Part shown: piece after piece, positions 8,657 through 16,595 of the stretch
How positions within the stretch are numbered: the first letter of the stretch is position 1
Layout: each line of letters starts with the position of its first letter
Source: Fibrobacter sp.
Lineage (GTDB): Bacteria > Fibrobacterota > Fibrobacteria > Fibrobacterales > Fibrobacteraceae
DNA length: 48,406 bases
Direction of reading: 5' to 3'
Assembly: GCA_024398845.1 (NCBI GenBank)
Contig: JAKSIM010000001.1
Location: 67,558 to 115,963 of the forward strand
Notes under the pieces: model-generated
Database searches by the model: none
The model's input: the letters and a program-made list of their open reading frames with translations, nothing else
What the model was told of the DNA's origin: nothing
Translations under genes and position numbers: made by a program

Positions 8657-10315
8657 ATGCGTAGACTTTTATTTACTTTATTGCTTCTTTCCGTGACTGC
8701 TTTCGCCGCCGACTATGAACGTTCGAATTGGCGTATGCAGTTGTATTTGCAGGCTGAACCCGCAATACTCAACTTTGAGGACTCCGACCCGCAGTTCCTC
8801 GTCGAAAAAGATTCCAAGAAGGGCCTGGTTCCGAGACATATCGACGAGGACATATTCGCTGTTCCGCTGTCGCTCGGTTTCTTGTGGAGCCCGCTTATTA
8901 CCCCGTTCTGGAAGGCAGACATTCCGCTCACCATCTGGTTGGGCGTTGAACTCAATACCTTCATCTTCAATTTTAACTCGCAGGGCTTTGGCGACATCAT
9001 GTCGAACGACATCTATTACTTTGACGGTGCCGCCAACACCAGTTCCTGCAACGATAAAGACGGTTGCGAAAGCGACGACCAGACCCTGAGCTTCCGTTCT
9101 TACGCTCCGGCCGGCCTCCTTGGTTTGACCTTCAATATCGGCGGCGACTTTGACCTCCGTGTTTTGGGCGGCTACGGCATCCAGTTCTTTACCTTTACCA
9201 ACGACAACAATGGTTCCCAGCGCGACGTGACCAGCTACGCTCCGACGGCCTTTGTTTCTGGCGCACTCGAATATCGCATCACCGAAGTGTTCCAGGACGT
9301 AGACCTCAAGGTCGGCATCAACGTTCGCAAGGAATTCATGCCTTACGAAAACTTCAAGGCAACAAACGAAGTCAGTTCCAAAAAGATCGAAGGCCTTCCG
9401 CCTGCCTACTCGGGAATCGAATTCGACAAGATTTCTTACAAGTACCCGGTTCGCGTTGGTCTCGAATTCTCGCTCGACTTTGGCCGTGAAAGCCGCCGCG
9501 ACCGTGGCATGCGTTACAAGCTGCATGACCGCGACGACGTGCTCCGCAAAAACAGCGAAGTCAAGGACACGCTCAGCGACTGGGACTGCATGGCCATTGA
9601 ACGAGACTACCGCTTCTTCCTCGACGATGATGGCGAACTTCCCGACATGAGCGAAGCCTACACCCGTACGCAGTTCGCCGACGTGCTCGAAAGCTTCCTC
9701 GCCTTCTGTCACCCGGCAGATCTCGCCACTAAGGAAAAGCTCTACGCCTCCTTGGATACGGGCCGTGTGCAGTTGAAGGAATACCAAGTCCGTCAAGAAG
9801 ACTCCCGCTTTGACCAGGTTATGGCTTCCAACGATCCCGAAATGCTCGAGATGTACTTGGAATACTACCCGGATTCTCCGCGCCGTGGCGAAGTCGAGAA
9901 CAAGCTTAAGAACCTGAGCGAATACCACAAGTTCCGTGAAATTCAGGCCCAGAACACCTTCAAGGCTTACCTCGGTTACCTGAACGACAATCCGGATGGC
10001 GCCTTCCGCGACGAAGCTGAAGCCGGCATCTTTGAACTAGTGAAGGAAGGCAACCGCCTTAAGGACTATGAAATCTACCTGAAGCGCTTCCCGGACGGCA
10101 AGTACGCCGAAGAAGCCAAGGCTGCCTTGAGAGCCGCTAACACCAGCGAGCCCTCTATGATTGAGACTCAGACTCCTGAATATGCGGCCGAACCTGAAGA
10201 GGCAGTCGAAGATCAGGAAGAAGATGTTGCTCCAGCCAAAAAGAAAGGCAAGAGTAAGAAAGCTTCTAAAAAGAAAGCCCCTGCCAAAAAGGCCAAGGGC
10301 AAAAAGAAGAAGTAA
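8657..10315 (+). CDS. Outer-membrane beta-barrel-type protein with helical repeat region and Lys-rich tail
   Basis: The 552-residue product has a signal peptide ending VTAFA. Residues about 20-280 show alternating aromatic strands (FAVPLSLGFLWSPL, IPLTIWLGVELNTFIF, FRSYAPAGLLGLTFNIGG, YPVRVGLEFSLDFG), as expected of a transmembrane beta-barrel. Residues about 360-490 are helical repeats of TPR/Sel1-like type, with DPEMLEMYLEYYPDSPRRGEVENK recurring as FKAYLGYLNDNPDGAFRDEAE and YEIYLKRFPDGKYAEEAK. The last about 30 residues are an Ala/Lys-rich basic tail like that of histone H1-type proteins. The ATG at 8657 is preferred to an adjacent GTG. The gene stands alone behind a terminator. The function is unknown; the tail could bind peptidoglycan, LPS or nucleic acid. 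Confidence 0.7.
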   Translation: MRRLLFTLLLLSVTAFAADYERSNWRMQLYLQAEPAILNFEDSDPQFLVEKDSKKGLVPRHIDEDIFAVPLSLGFLWSPLITPFWKADIPLTIWLGVELNTFIFNFNSQGFGDIMSNDIYYFDGAANTSSCNDKDGCESDDQTLSFRSYAPAGLLGLTFNIGGDFDLRVLGGYGIQFFTFTNDNNGSQRDVTSYAPTAFVSGALEYRITEVFQDVDLKVGINVRKEFMPYENFKATNEVSSKKIEGLPPAYSGIEFDKISYKYPVRVGLEFSLDFGRESRRDRGMRYKLHDRDDVLRKNSEVKDTLSDWDCMAIERDYRFFLDDDGELPDMSEAYTRTQFADVLESFLAFCHPADLATKEKLYASLDTGRVQLKEYQVRQEDSRFDQVMASNDPEMLEMYLEYYPDSPRRGEVENKLKNLSEYHKFREIQAQNTFKAYLGYLNDNPDGAFRDEAEAGIFELVKEGNRLKDYEIYLKRFPDGKYAEEAKAALRAANTSEPSMIETQTPEYAAEPEEAVEDQEEDVAPAKKKGKSKKASKKKAPAKKAKGKKKK

Positions 10316-10326
10316 CCATTAACTAA

Positions 10327-10346
10327 GGCGCGGCTTTGGTCGCGCC
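10327..10346 (+). terminator. Hairpin after the outer-membrane protein gene
   Basis: GGCGCG and CGCGCC arms flank an 8-base loop. The downstream sequence is A+T-rich (ATTATCATATT) without a clean U-run, so termination strength is uncertain. Confidence 0.55.
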
Positions 10347-10365
10347 ATTATCATATTCAAACAGA

Positions 10366-11076
10366 ATGAAACTTTTCGCATCGCTCGTATTTTTCTTTGC
10401 CGTCAGCATTTTTGCAGCCGAACCGGCACTTCCAGTTGACACCGCAAGCGCCAGCATTTACGAACAAATTATTGACTGGTACAACGACAACCTGAACTAC
10501 GGAACGGTAACCCTCCTCATGGCGGTCGAAAGTTCCTTCATCCCATTTCCGTCAGAGCTCGTTGTACCGCCCGCCGCTTACAAGGCCCTGCAACCGGATT
10601 CCAATATCAACATATTCTTGCTGGTAATCTTCGCAAGCATTGGAGCCTTGATTGGAGCCTTTATCAACTACTACCTGGCAAAATTCCTCGGCCGCCCAAT
10701 CATCTACAAATTCGCCGACAGTCGCCTGGGTCACTTTTTGCTTCTCGACGTAGGTAAAGTTCAAAAAGCCGAAGATTACTTCCGCGAACACGGAGCCATT
10801 TCAACATTTGTAGGGCGCCTCATCACAGTCATCCGCCAGCTCATTTCACTACCGGCGGGGCTTGCCAACATGAAACTTTCGACATTCACGCTCTACACCT
10901 TCCTTGGCGCCACCATTTGGAACTGCGTTCTTGCGGCTCTCGGCTACTTCGCCCACGGGCAAAAAGACATTATCGAGAAGTACAACTCTGAACTCGCCAT
11001 TGCACTTTTGGCACTCGGCGTTCTGTTCATTGGCTACATGGTCTGGAACGCAGTCAAGCCACAAAAGAAAAATTAG
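10366..11076 (+). CDS. DedA family membrane protein
   Basis: The 236-residue protein has a signal-like N-terminus and several hydrophobic segments. It carries the DedA (SNARE-associated, PF09335) hallmarks: ESSFIPFPSE near the first re-entrant segment, GALIGAFINYYLAKFLGRP, and FVGRLITVIRQLISLPAGLANM, whose Arg residues are conserved in the family. DedA proteins act in the inner membrane, and some recycle undecaprenyl phosphate or move other lipids. The start at 10366 gives a short N-terminal segment that could be cleaved. The gene converges with the MORN-type gene on the other strand. Confidence 0.88.
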   Translation: MKLFASLVFFFAVSIFAAEPALPVDTASASIYEQIIDWYNDNLNYGTVTLLMAVESSFIPFPSELVVPPAAYKALQPDSNINIFLLVIFASIGALIGAFINYYLAKFLGRPIIYKFADSRLGHFLLLDVGKVQKAEDYFREHGAISTFVGRLITVIRQLISLPAGLANMKLSTFTLYTFLGATIWNCVLAALGYFAHGQKDIIEKYNSELAIALLALGVLFIGYMVWNAVKPQKKN

Positions 11077-11097
11077 AGTTCGCCGTAAAAACCGCTT

Positions 11098-11709
11098 TTA
11101 AAAATCGCAGTTCTTTACACAGCGGTTCATTTGGAATTCCGATTCCATCACCATGATACCTTTATTGTAGCGTCGGTAGGCTCCATGGCGGATACCGCGT
11201 TCAAAGGTCATCTCTTCTTTTAAACCGCCCAAGTCATCGAACGTTTGAGCCTTGCCGTGAATGCGACCGTTGGAATACGGGATTTTGCGACGGACAAGGC
11301 CGCGTTCATCGTACTCTTCACTCATGCCATCAAGTACGCCATTCTTGTAGTTTTCACGGGACTGTTTTTTACCATTTTCAAAATAGCTGGTGCTAAAGCC
11401 ATCTTCTATACCGTCCCTATAACCAATGGTCTGCCAAAGATTTCCATTCTCGTAATAGCTGCGGAACACGCCATTGAGTTTACCCGCTTTGTATGTAGCT
11501 TCAACAGCCACCTTTCCATTCGGATGATACGTAACAGCAACGCCTTCGCGCACGTCCGTTCCCTTTTGTACTGTATAAATACGAGCCAAGCTACCGTCTT
11601 CAAAAGTTGATTTGATGGTATCTAAAATAGAAACAGGGGCCGCATTTCCGGCGGCCAGGGCGTTGACAAAAGCGCAACACGCAAACAGAACGAAAAATTC
11701 TTTTTTCAT
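11098..11709 (-). CDS. MORN/YwqK-type repeat protein, exported
   Basis: The 203-residue protein starts with MKKEFFVLFACCAFVNALAAG, a signal peptide. At least five repeats of the MORN/YwqK type follow, each about 23 residues, of the form YHPNGKVAVEATYKAGKLNG, YYENGNLWQTIGYRDGIEDG and YFENGKKQSRENYKNGVLDG. Databases often label such proteins as YwqK-family antitoxins, but nothing here supports that, as there is no toxin neighbour and the protein is exported. The ATG at 11709 is chosen over a longer frame without a signal peptide. The function is unknown; such repeats can bind lipids or act as spacers. Confidence 0.75.
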   Translation of the reverse strand: MKKEFFVLFACCAFVNALAAGNAAPVSILDTIKSTFEDGSLARIYTVQKGTDVREGVAVTYHPNGKVAVEATYKAGKLNGVFRSYYENGNLWQTIGYRDGIEDGFSTSYFENGKKQSRENYKNGVLDGMSEEYDERGLVRRKIPYSNGRIHGKAQTFDDLGGLKEEMTFERGIRHGAYRRYNKGIMVMESEFQMNRCVKNCDF

Positions 11710-11760
11710 CACAGTTAAATGTAGCAATCTACCCGTATATTTAGTATTTTGTGTTGCAAC

Positions 11761-13278
11761 ATGCATGTTACTTTTTTAAATCCGCCTTTTCACCCGATGT
11801 TCAGTCGGGAATCCCGCAGTCCCTGCGTTACCAAGTCCAGTACCCTTTATTGGCCCATGTTTTTGAGTTATGCCGCAGGCGTGTGCGAAGCCGACGGCAA
11901 CGAGATTCAGCTCATCGACAGCCCGGCCATGGAACTTGACCTCGCACAGACGCTCGAAGGCATCAAGAAGTTTAAGCCGGAACTCGTCATCTGCAGCACG
12001 AGCACGCCGAGCATTTTGAACGACCTCAAGGTGGTAAAAGCCATCAAGGAAGAAGTCGGAGCCGCATGCCCCGGCGTAAAAGTCGCCATCATGGGCACGC
12101 ACGCCACCGCAGAGCCGCTCGAGAGCATGGAAATGTGCCCGGAACTCGACTACGTGGTCATCGGCGAAGCCGACTACACCTGCAGGAACCTCGTCCGCAG
12201 CCTCCGTGGAGACGGCGAACCCGTCGGCCAGTTCGCAGGCCTCGCCTACCGCACCGCCGAAGGCAAGGTGGACTTCCAGCCCGAAGGCCCGAAAATCGAG
12301 AACCTGAACGAAATCCCCTGGGTCTCCAAGGTTTACCGCAAGCACCTCTACAGTTGCTACAAGAAGTATTTCTACGGCGCAAACCTGAATCCGCTTATCG
12401 TGATTCTCTCCGGCCGCGGATGCCCGAACCATTGCAGTTACTGCGTCATTCCGCAGACGCTCAACGGCCACAAGTTCCGCCGTCGCGACCCCAAGGACGT
12501 CGTCGACGAACTGCAGTACATCAAGGACAACTTTGAAGACCTCGGCGAAGTATTCTTCGAGGACGACACCTTCACCGCAAGCCACGAGCACGTCCGCGCC
12601 ATCTGCAACCTGATTCTCGAGCGCGGCCTCAAGATTACGTGGAGTTGCAACGCCCGCGCCGACGTTCCGCTTGATTTGCTCAAGCTCATGAAGAAGGCCG
12701 GCGGTCGCGAAATGTGCGTCGGCTTCGAGAGCGCCTCCCCCGAGGTCCTCGAGAAGATTCACAAGGGTGTAAAGAACACCGACAAGGCGATTGAATTCAC
12801 GAAGAACGCCCGCAAGGCGGGGCTTCTCGTGCACGGCTGCTTCATGGTAGGGAACCCGGGCGACACTCCGCAGACTCTCCGCATGACGCTCGACTACGCC
12901 AAGAAGTTGAACCCGAACACGGCTCAGTTCTACCCCATCATGGCTTACCCGGGCACCGAAGCCTACAAGGAAGCCTTGGAAAGCGGCGCCTTAAAGACGA
13001 AGGATTACAGCCAGTGGCTCGACAAGGACGGCTTCCACCGCACCACAATCCAGCGCGGCGAACTCACCAGCCAGGCACTCGTCGACTTCTGCGACAAGGC
13101 CCGCCGTGAATTCTACCTGCGTCCGGGCTACATCATCCGCCAGGGAATCATGGCCATCAAGAACCCGCGCGAACGTTACCGCGTCTTCCGCGGATTTGGC
13201 ACGCTCGTGAAGCACCTGTTCCGTAAGCACGGCGAACTTGCGCCGGTCGCCCGCCAGGCGCCAACGATCAAGCCGTAG
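11761..13278 (+). CDS. B12-binding-domain radical SAM protein
   Basis: The 505-residue enzyme has an N-terminal Rossmann-type B12-binding domain (about residues 1-155) and a radical SAM domain with the cluster motif GCPNHCSYC (Cys 221, 225, 228). Downstream FEDDTFT, GFESASPEVLEKIHKGV and VHGCFMVGNPGDT are typical of the class B / BchE-HpnJ-like group. These enzymes methylate or rearrange unreactive carbon, often in lipid or cofactor pathways. The substrate cannot be read from the sequence. The gene is monocistronic, starts with ATG at 11761, and lies directly beside the APE cluster but ends in its own terminator, so a link to APE chemistry is only possible. Codon usage is G+C-richer than that of the APE genes. 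Confidence 0.85.
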   Translation: MHVTFLNPPFHPMFSRESRSPCVTKSSTLYWPMFLSYAAGVCEADGNEIQLIDSPAMELDLAQTLEGIKKFKPELVICSTSTPSILNDLKVVKAIKEEVGAACPGVKVAIMGTHATAEPLESMEMCPELDYVVIGEADYTCRNLVRSLRGDGEPVGQFAGLAYRTAEGKVDFQPEGPKIENLNEIPWVSKVYRKHLYSCYKKYFYGANLNPLIVILSGRGCPNHCSYCVIPQTLNGHKFRRRDPKDVVDELQYIKDNFEDLGEVFFEDDTFTASHEHVRAICNLILERGLKITWSCNARADVPLDLLKLMKKAGGREMCVGFESASPEVLEKIHKGVKNTDKAIEFTKNARKAGLLVHGCFMVGNPGDTPQTLRMTLDYAKKLNPNTAQFYPIMAYPGTEAYKEALESGALKTKDYSQWLDKDGFHRTTIQRGELTSQALVDFCDKARREFYLRPGYIIRQGIMAIKNPRERYRVFRGFGTLVKHLFRKHGELAPVARQAPTIKP

Positions 13279-13322
13279 AGGATAGTCAAGGTTTTCCTCT
13301 AGACTCCTTTCCTTCTCACGGG

Positions 13323-13377
13323 AAGGGAACAGCTAGCTGTGGATTTTCACATCCCCTGCGACGTGTTCCCTTTATTT
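13323..13377 (+). terminator. Terminator after the radical SAM gene
   Basis: AAGGGAACA (13323-13331) pairs with TGTTCCCTT (13364-13372) over a 32-base loop that itself contains AGCTAGCT, and is followed by TATTTTATT. It also separates the radical SAM gene from the converging APE left arm. Confidence 0.7.
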
Positions 13378-13411
13378 TATTCATTTTTCCCACAGACTGG
13401 CTAGTCTGCTT

Positions 13412-14230
13412 CTACAACATGTGGTGAGACTTTTCGCTCACCGTATATTCTTCGTCCAATTCGCGACGAGCAAGCAGAACGCGTTTCATTTCGTCATTCA
13501 GCATAGTTGTCGCTTGACCATGGGGCATTTCGAGGAACGGTTTTATGGATATCGGTTCCAACACATCCAAATAGTAGTGGTACTTTGAGGTCGGGTGGAA
13601 CGAGAACATTTTGTCAAACTTGCGCAAACCAATCTTTTCATTACCACCAAAGTAAATAGGAAGCACATCACATTCCGCAGCAAGAGCAAATCGCGCGGCG
13701 CCCTTCTTGAATACCCATGGCTCGCCCGGGCGTGTCCTTGTCCCTTCCGGGAAAACAATGAGGCAATTTCCATCGTGAATAGATTCCGTAGAAAGCTTGA
13801 CCTGGTCATCAAAACTTTGGCAGTTGGGAATGTAGATTGAATTGATGATGCCCGACATGAACTTATTCTTCACGAGGGAACCCTTCACAATACAATCTGC
13901 GTTAGGAATGATGGAAACAAGCATCACCACATCCAAAAGAGACGGGTGATTCGCAATGATAACCTTGGAATGAAGATCCTTTAAACGTTCTCTATGTTCA
14001 ACACGGAAATCAACAACAATATGTTGCATGACCCAAGTCAAAAAGACAAACGAACGATAAACCGTACGGCGTGACATGAGGCTGAATTTTTTCTTTGAAA
14101 ACCCACACTGTACATAGTTTATCGGGAACAGTACCGTAGCGATAAACAGGCCACCTACACCAAAAATGGCAAAACTTAGAAGTTTGCCAAATATCCGGTA
14201 AACATAGACAACACGTTCTTTTATCTTCAT
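13412..14230 (-). CDS. 1-acyl-glycerol-phosphate-type acyltransferase of the APE cluster (ApeD-like)
   Basis: The 272-residue PlsC-family protein has an N-terminal membrane segment, the catalytic NHPSLLD (HX4D) motif, FPEGTRT in block III and a YFGGNE segment. In APE clusters an enzyme of this kind is thought to build the lipid part that carries the polyene. It is the last gene of the minus-strand arm, and its ATG overlaps the apeC stop by 4 bases (ATGA). A housekeeping phospholipid role is the alternative but the tight coupling argues against it. Confidence 0.85.
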   Translation of the reverse strand: MKIKERVVYVYRIFGKLLSFAIFGVGGLFIATVLFPINYVQCGFSKKKFSLMSRRTVYRSFVFLTWVMQHIVVDFRVEHRERLKDLHSKVIIANHPSLLDVVMLVSIIPNADCIVKGSLVKNKFMSGIINSIYIPNCQSFDDQVKLSTESIHDGNCLIVFPEGTRTRPGEPWVFKKGAARFALAAECDVLPIYFGGNEKIGLRKFDKMFSFHPTSKYHYYLDVLEPISIKPFLEMPHGQATTMLNDEMKRVLLARRELDEEYTVSEKSHHML

Positions 14231-14898
14231 TTTAAGACACGTTCTTTAAAGAACTCCAACGCTTGATCCGCAGCATGTTTCGCCTTCGGAAAATCAGACA
14301 AATCCAGTTCCACATCCCCATCCCGCTTTTCACTAGAAAGTCTAAGCGCAAGAGCAAAGGGGACATTCGGATAATCCGAAATCGTAGAATAAGCATCTGG
14401 AATAAGTTCATCCGAAAACACGAATACGCGTTCCGAATCTCCTTCGCAAAGCATGCCGTTTACGCAATCCCTGAGGCCAAATTCAAAGGAATTTGCACCA
14501 GAATAGGACGCAGAATAACCAGACATATTGCCTTCCACAATAGTGGAGCACGAAACCGGAGCATTAAACACCGACAAACTAAAATTCGCCGGAGTAACGG
14601 TATTGAGTTCTATCAGTTTCTGCGAAATCTTAAACTGCTGGCGAATTTCACCATATTCCGAAGAAAACGTTATCTTCACAAGAGGCAAGCCCTCGGAGAC
14701 AATGTGATTCACATAGACAGCCATCTTAGTCACCATGCTCAAACGACGGCGCAAAAGCATGTCGACAAATGGAAGCTTTGGAGTCAAAGCCTCTCGCAGA
14801 ATTTCGCGTTTTCCGGATTTCCACTCGGCCCACTCCTCAGGCGTTTCAACACCGGGAGCCCAGGCCCCGAATTTGCGTATGTAGACTGGATTAGACAT
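14227..14898 (-). CDS. apeC: Ketosynthase chain-length factor (ApeC-like)
   Basis: The 223-residue protein resembles the short beta-ketoacyl synthase N-terminal family (Ketoacyl-synt_2, PF13723): VYIRKFGAWAPGVETPEEW at the start, LSVFNAPVSCSTIVEG, then YSGANSFEFGLRDCV. It is about half the length of a full ketosynthase and lacks the Cys-His-His triad, as expected of the chain-length factor that pairs with ApeO. The start ATG at 14898 lies in an ATGTCTAA overlap with the methyltransferase stop; a longer in-frame extension to 14973 lies inside that gene and is rejected. It would act in the cytoplasm with the KS encoded 10 kb away on the opposite arm. Confidence 0.8.
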   Translation of the reverse strand: MSNPVYIRKFGAWAPGVETPEEWAEWKSGKREILREALTPKLPFVDMLLRRRLSMVTKMAVYVNHIVSEGLPLVKITFSSEYGEIRQQFKISQKLIELNTVTPANFSLSVFNAPVSCSTIVEGNMSGYSASYSGANSFEFGLRDCVNGMLCEGDSERVFVFSDELIPDAYSTISDYPNVPFALALRLSSEKRDGDVELDLSDFPKAKHAADQALEFFKERVLK

Positions 14899-15985
14899 TA
14901 TTCTTGCGGAACCTGAGAAGGGAATAGTCATTGGGGCCGAGTCTATGGTGTGCATCGCAGAAGCGGAAGCCACCCGCCTCGATAGCGCTCTTCAATTCCT
15001 CGAACCGGTACATTTTACTGTTGCCATTCGCCATGCAGGTAAAGTACAAAGATGTCGCCTGCAAAGAGTAAGCAGCAGCTTCAAATCGCTGGTGATCCCA
15101 CAGCGGTTCCAAAACATAGATGTCTGCATTTTCGTCCACAGCGGCAAACACTTTCTTAAGAATGGACGTTATTTCTTCAAGCGAGAAACAATCCAAAAAC
15201 TGGCTCATCCAAACCACATCCGCACCCTTGGGGAACACGACCGACGAATCAAGTACATTACATGGAATCGTATCGATTCTATCGGCTAATCCTGCCTCGG
15301 CGGCTCGTTTTTGGGCCACAGCAATCTGGCCCGGCAAATCGATGATGGAAACGTGAACATCCTTATTGTACTTGCAGCAGTTAACGGCCCACTTCGCCGT
15401 ATTGCCGCCAATGTCAAACAACCTTCCACAGGGGTTCGCAAACACAATCGGAAGAACTTCCGGGAAAGCCTGGTCCGAATAAAAATGGTCAAACCCAAAC
15501 CAGCTTTTCTTTTGTTGTTCGGTCAACTTTGAAAGTCCCTCGTACAAGGTTTTCCAAGGTCCCAAAGTCGACAACCCCATAGGCTTTCCGCCCCGAATAG
15601 ATTCCTGAAGTTTGTCTGCTCCCAAATAACAGATATCTTCCGAGAAGTTGAAATTCGCTTGCGTCATCTCGTCCATAAGCATATACACGCCTATTTTGCC
15701 AAGCGTAAATTTCAATTTTTCGTTCTCGCTCGGCACAAGTTTGAGCAAGCCCAGTCCAAGTCCCATTTCAACAAGGACCGCTATTCCATATTCTGATATA
15801 TTCAATTGCGATGCAATTTCAGGAACCGTAATTCCCTTTTTCCGCGACTTGTTCACGGCCTCAAGAATTCCCATTTCCAAAAGAGCACGAGTTGCCTGAA
15901 AAGTAAGCGGAGACAAGGCTATTTTTTGAGCCTCAAATTTCGCATCAACAGCAGAAATTTCATCTTTATAATACGCATCAATCAT
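14891..15985 (-). CDS. SAM-dependent O-methyltransferase of the APE cluster
   Basis: The 364-residue protein has an N-terminal winged-helix dimerisation domain (TVPEIASQLNISEYGIAVLVEMGL) and a class I SAM-binding fold with LFDIGGNTAKWAV as motif I, SIIDLPGQIAVAQKRA, and VVWMSQFLDCFSLEE. This is the hydroxyneurosporene / acetylserotonin O-methyltransferase type. It probably methylates the aryl head group of the polyene or a precursor. The ATG at 15985 follows GGGA at proper spacing; a TTG at 15991 would leave no room for it. It is the first gene of the left arm, divergent from the ACP genes across 83 bases. Confidence 0.83.
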   Translation of the reverse strand: MIDAYYKDEISAVDAKFEAQKIALSPLTFQATRALLEMGILEAVNKSRKKGITVPEIASQLNISEYGIAVLVEMGLGLGLLKLVPSENEKLKFTLGKIGVYMLMDEMTQANFNFSEDICYLGADKLQESIRGGKPMGLSTLGPWKTLYEGLSKLTEQQKKSWFGFDHFYSDQAFPEVLPIVFANPCGRLFDIGGNTAKWAVNCCKYNKDVHVSIIDLPGQIAVAQKRAAEAGLADRIDTIPCNVLDSSVVFPKGADVVWMSQFLDCFSLEEITSILKKVFAAVDENADIYVLEPLWDHQRFEAAAYSLQATSLYFTCMANGNSKMYRFEELKSAIEAGGFRFCDAHHRLGPNDYSLLRFRKNNV

Positions 15986-16068
15986 AGACAATCCCGTTCA
16001 AATCGCTTTTTACACAATATAGTTTTTTATATTTGAATAGGAAAGTAGAACTTACACAAGGGAACAAA
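15986..16068. promoter_or_regulatory. Divergent promoter region of the APE cluster
   Basis: The 83-base spacer between the methyltransferase and the first ACP gene is very A+T-rich and holds TATAGT and TATATT boxes on both strands, including TATATT on each strand in ACAATATAGTTTTTTATATT. No good -35 hexamer is visible on either strand, so an activator or an alternative sigma factor may be needed. AAGGGAA before the ACP start at 16069 is the ribosome binding site. Confidence 0.5.
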
Positions 16069-16335
16069 ATGAATGAATTAAAAAATAAAATCAAAGAGGT
16101 CATCATTTCCGTACTGGAACTTGAAGACATCACTCCAGAAGACATCGACGACGAGGCTCCGCTATTCGGCAAAGGGAAAGGTCTCGGACTCGACTCCATT
16201 GACGCCCTTGAACTTGGTCTCGCAATTAAAGACAACTTTGGAGTATCTTTCACCGCTGTAAACGAGGAAACACGTAAGCATTTCGCTTCAATTAACGCTC
16301 TCGCCACCTACATTTCAGCAAACAGTGAGAAGTAA
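16069..16335 (+). CDS. apeE: Acyl carrier protein 1 of the APE cluster
   Basis: The 88-residue ACP carries the phosphopantetheine site GLDSIDALEL with Ser 43. An acidic helix surrounds it, and the loop KGKGLG before it is slightly longer than usual. It would shuttle starter and polyene intermediates between the ligase, KS, KR and DH enzymes. ATG 16069 is chosen over an upstream in-frame ATG at 16033 because AAGGGAA precedes it. The next ACP starts 2 bases after the stop. Which of the two ACPs corresponds to ApeE or ApeF is inferred only from gene order. Confidence 0.88.
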   Translation: MNELKNKIKEVIISVLELEDITPEDIDDEAPLFGKGKGLGLDSIDALELGLAIKDNFGVSFTAVNEETRKHFASINALATYISANSEK

Positions 16336-16337
16336 TC

Positions 16338-16595
16338 ATGGAAAAAAACGAAATTCTAGAAAAGCTCAAAGCAGCCCTCATTGATGAGTTCGGCCTCGAT
16401 GAAGGCAAGGTCGTTCCCGAAGCACTGCTTTACGAGGACCTCGGTCTTGACTCCATCGACGCGGTCGACCTCATCGTAAAGCTTAAATCCATGCTTCCGC
16501 ACAACATCGATCCCGAAGTGTTCAAGTCCGTTAGAACTCTTCAGGACGTCGTTGACGCCATCTACAATCTCATCCAGGAAGCAAATCGCAATTAA
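16338..16595 (+). CDS. apeF: Acyl carrier protein 2 of the APE cluster
   Basis: The 85-residue ACP has the motif DLGLDSIDAVDLIV with Ser 39 as the phosphopantetheine site. It resembles fatty-acid-type ACPs and directly follows the first ACP. APE clusters normally encode two ACPs with distinct roles, one of them loaded by the aryl ligase. The stop codon overlaps the start of the next gene (TAATG). Confidence 0.88.
   Translation: MEKNEILEKLKAALIDEFGLDEGKVVPEALLYEDLGLDSIDAVDLIVKLKSMLPHNIDPEVFKSVRTLQDVVDAIYNLIQEANRN

Noticed and set aside
8678..9928. Long open frame antisense to the outer-membrane protein gene
   Set aside because: It is a codon-bias shadow of a strongly biased gene; its translation has no domain pattern and the sense frame has a signal peptide.
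11098..11709. YwqK-family antitoxin label for the MORN-type protein
   Set aside because: It has a signal peptide and no toxin gene beside it, so the antitoxin label would be misleading.
11776..12834. Open frame antisense to the radical SAM gene
   Set aside because: The sense frame carries the intact CX3CX2C cluster motif; the antisense translation is rich in Ala, Val and Glu without motif.
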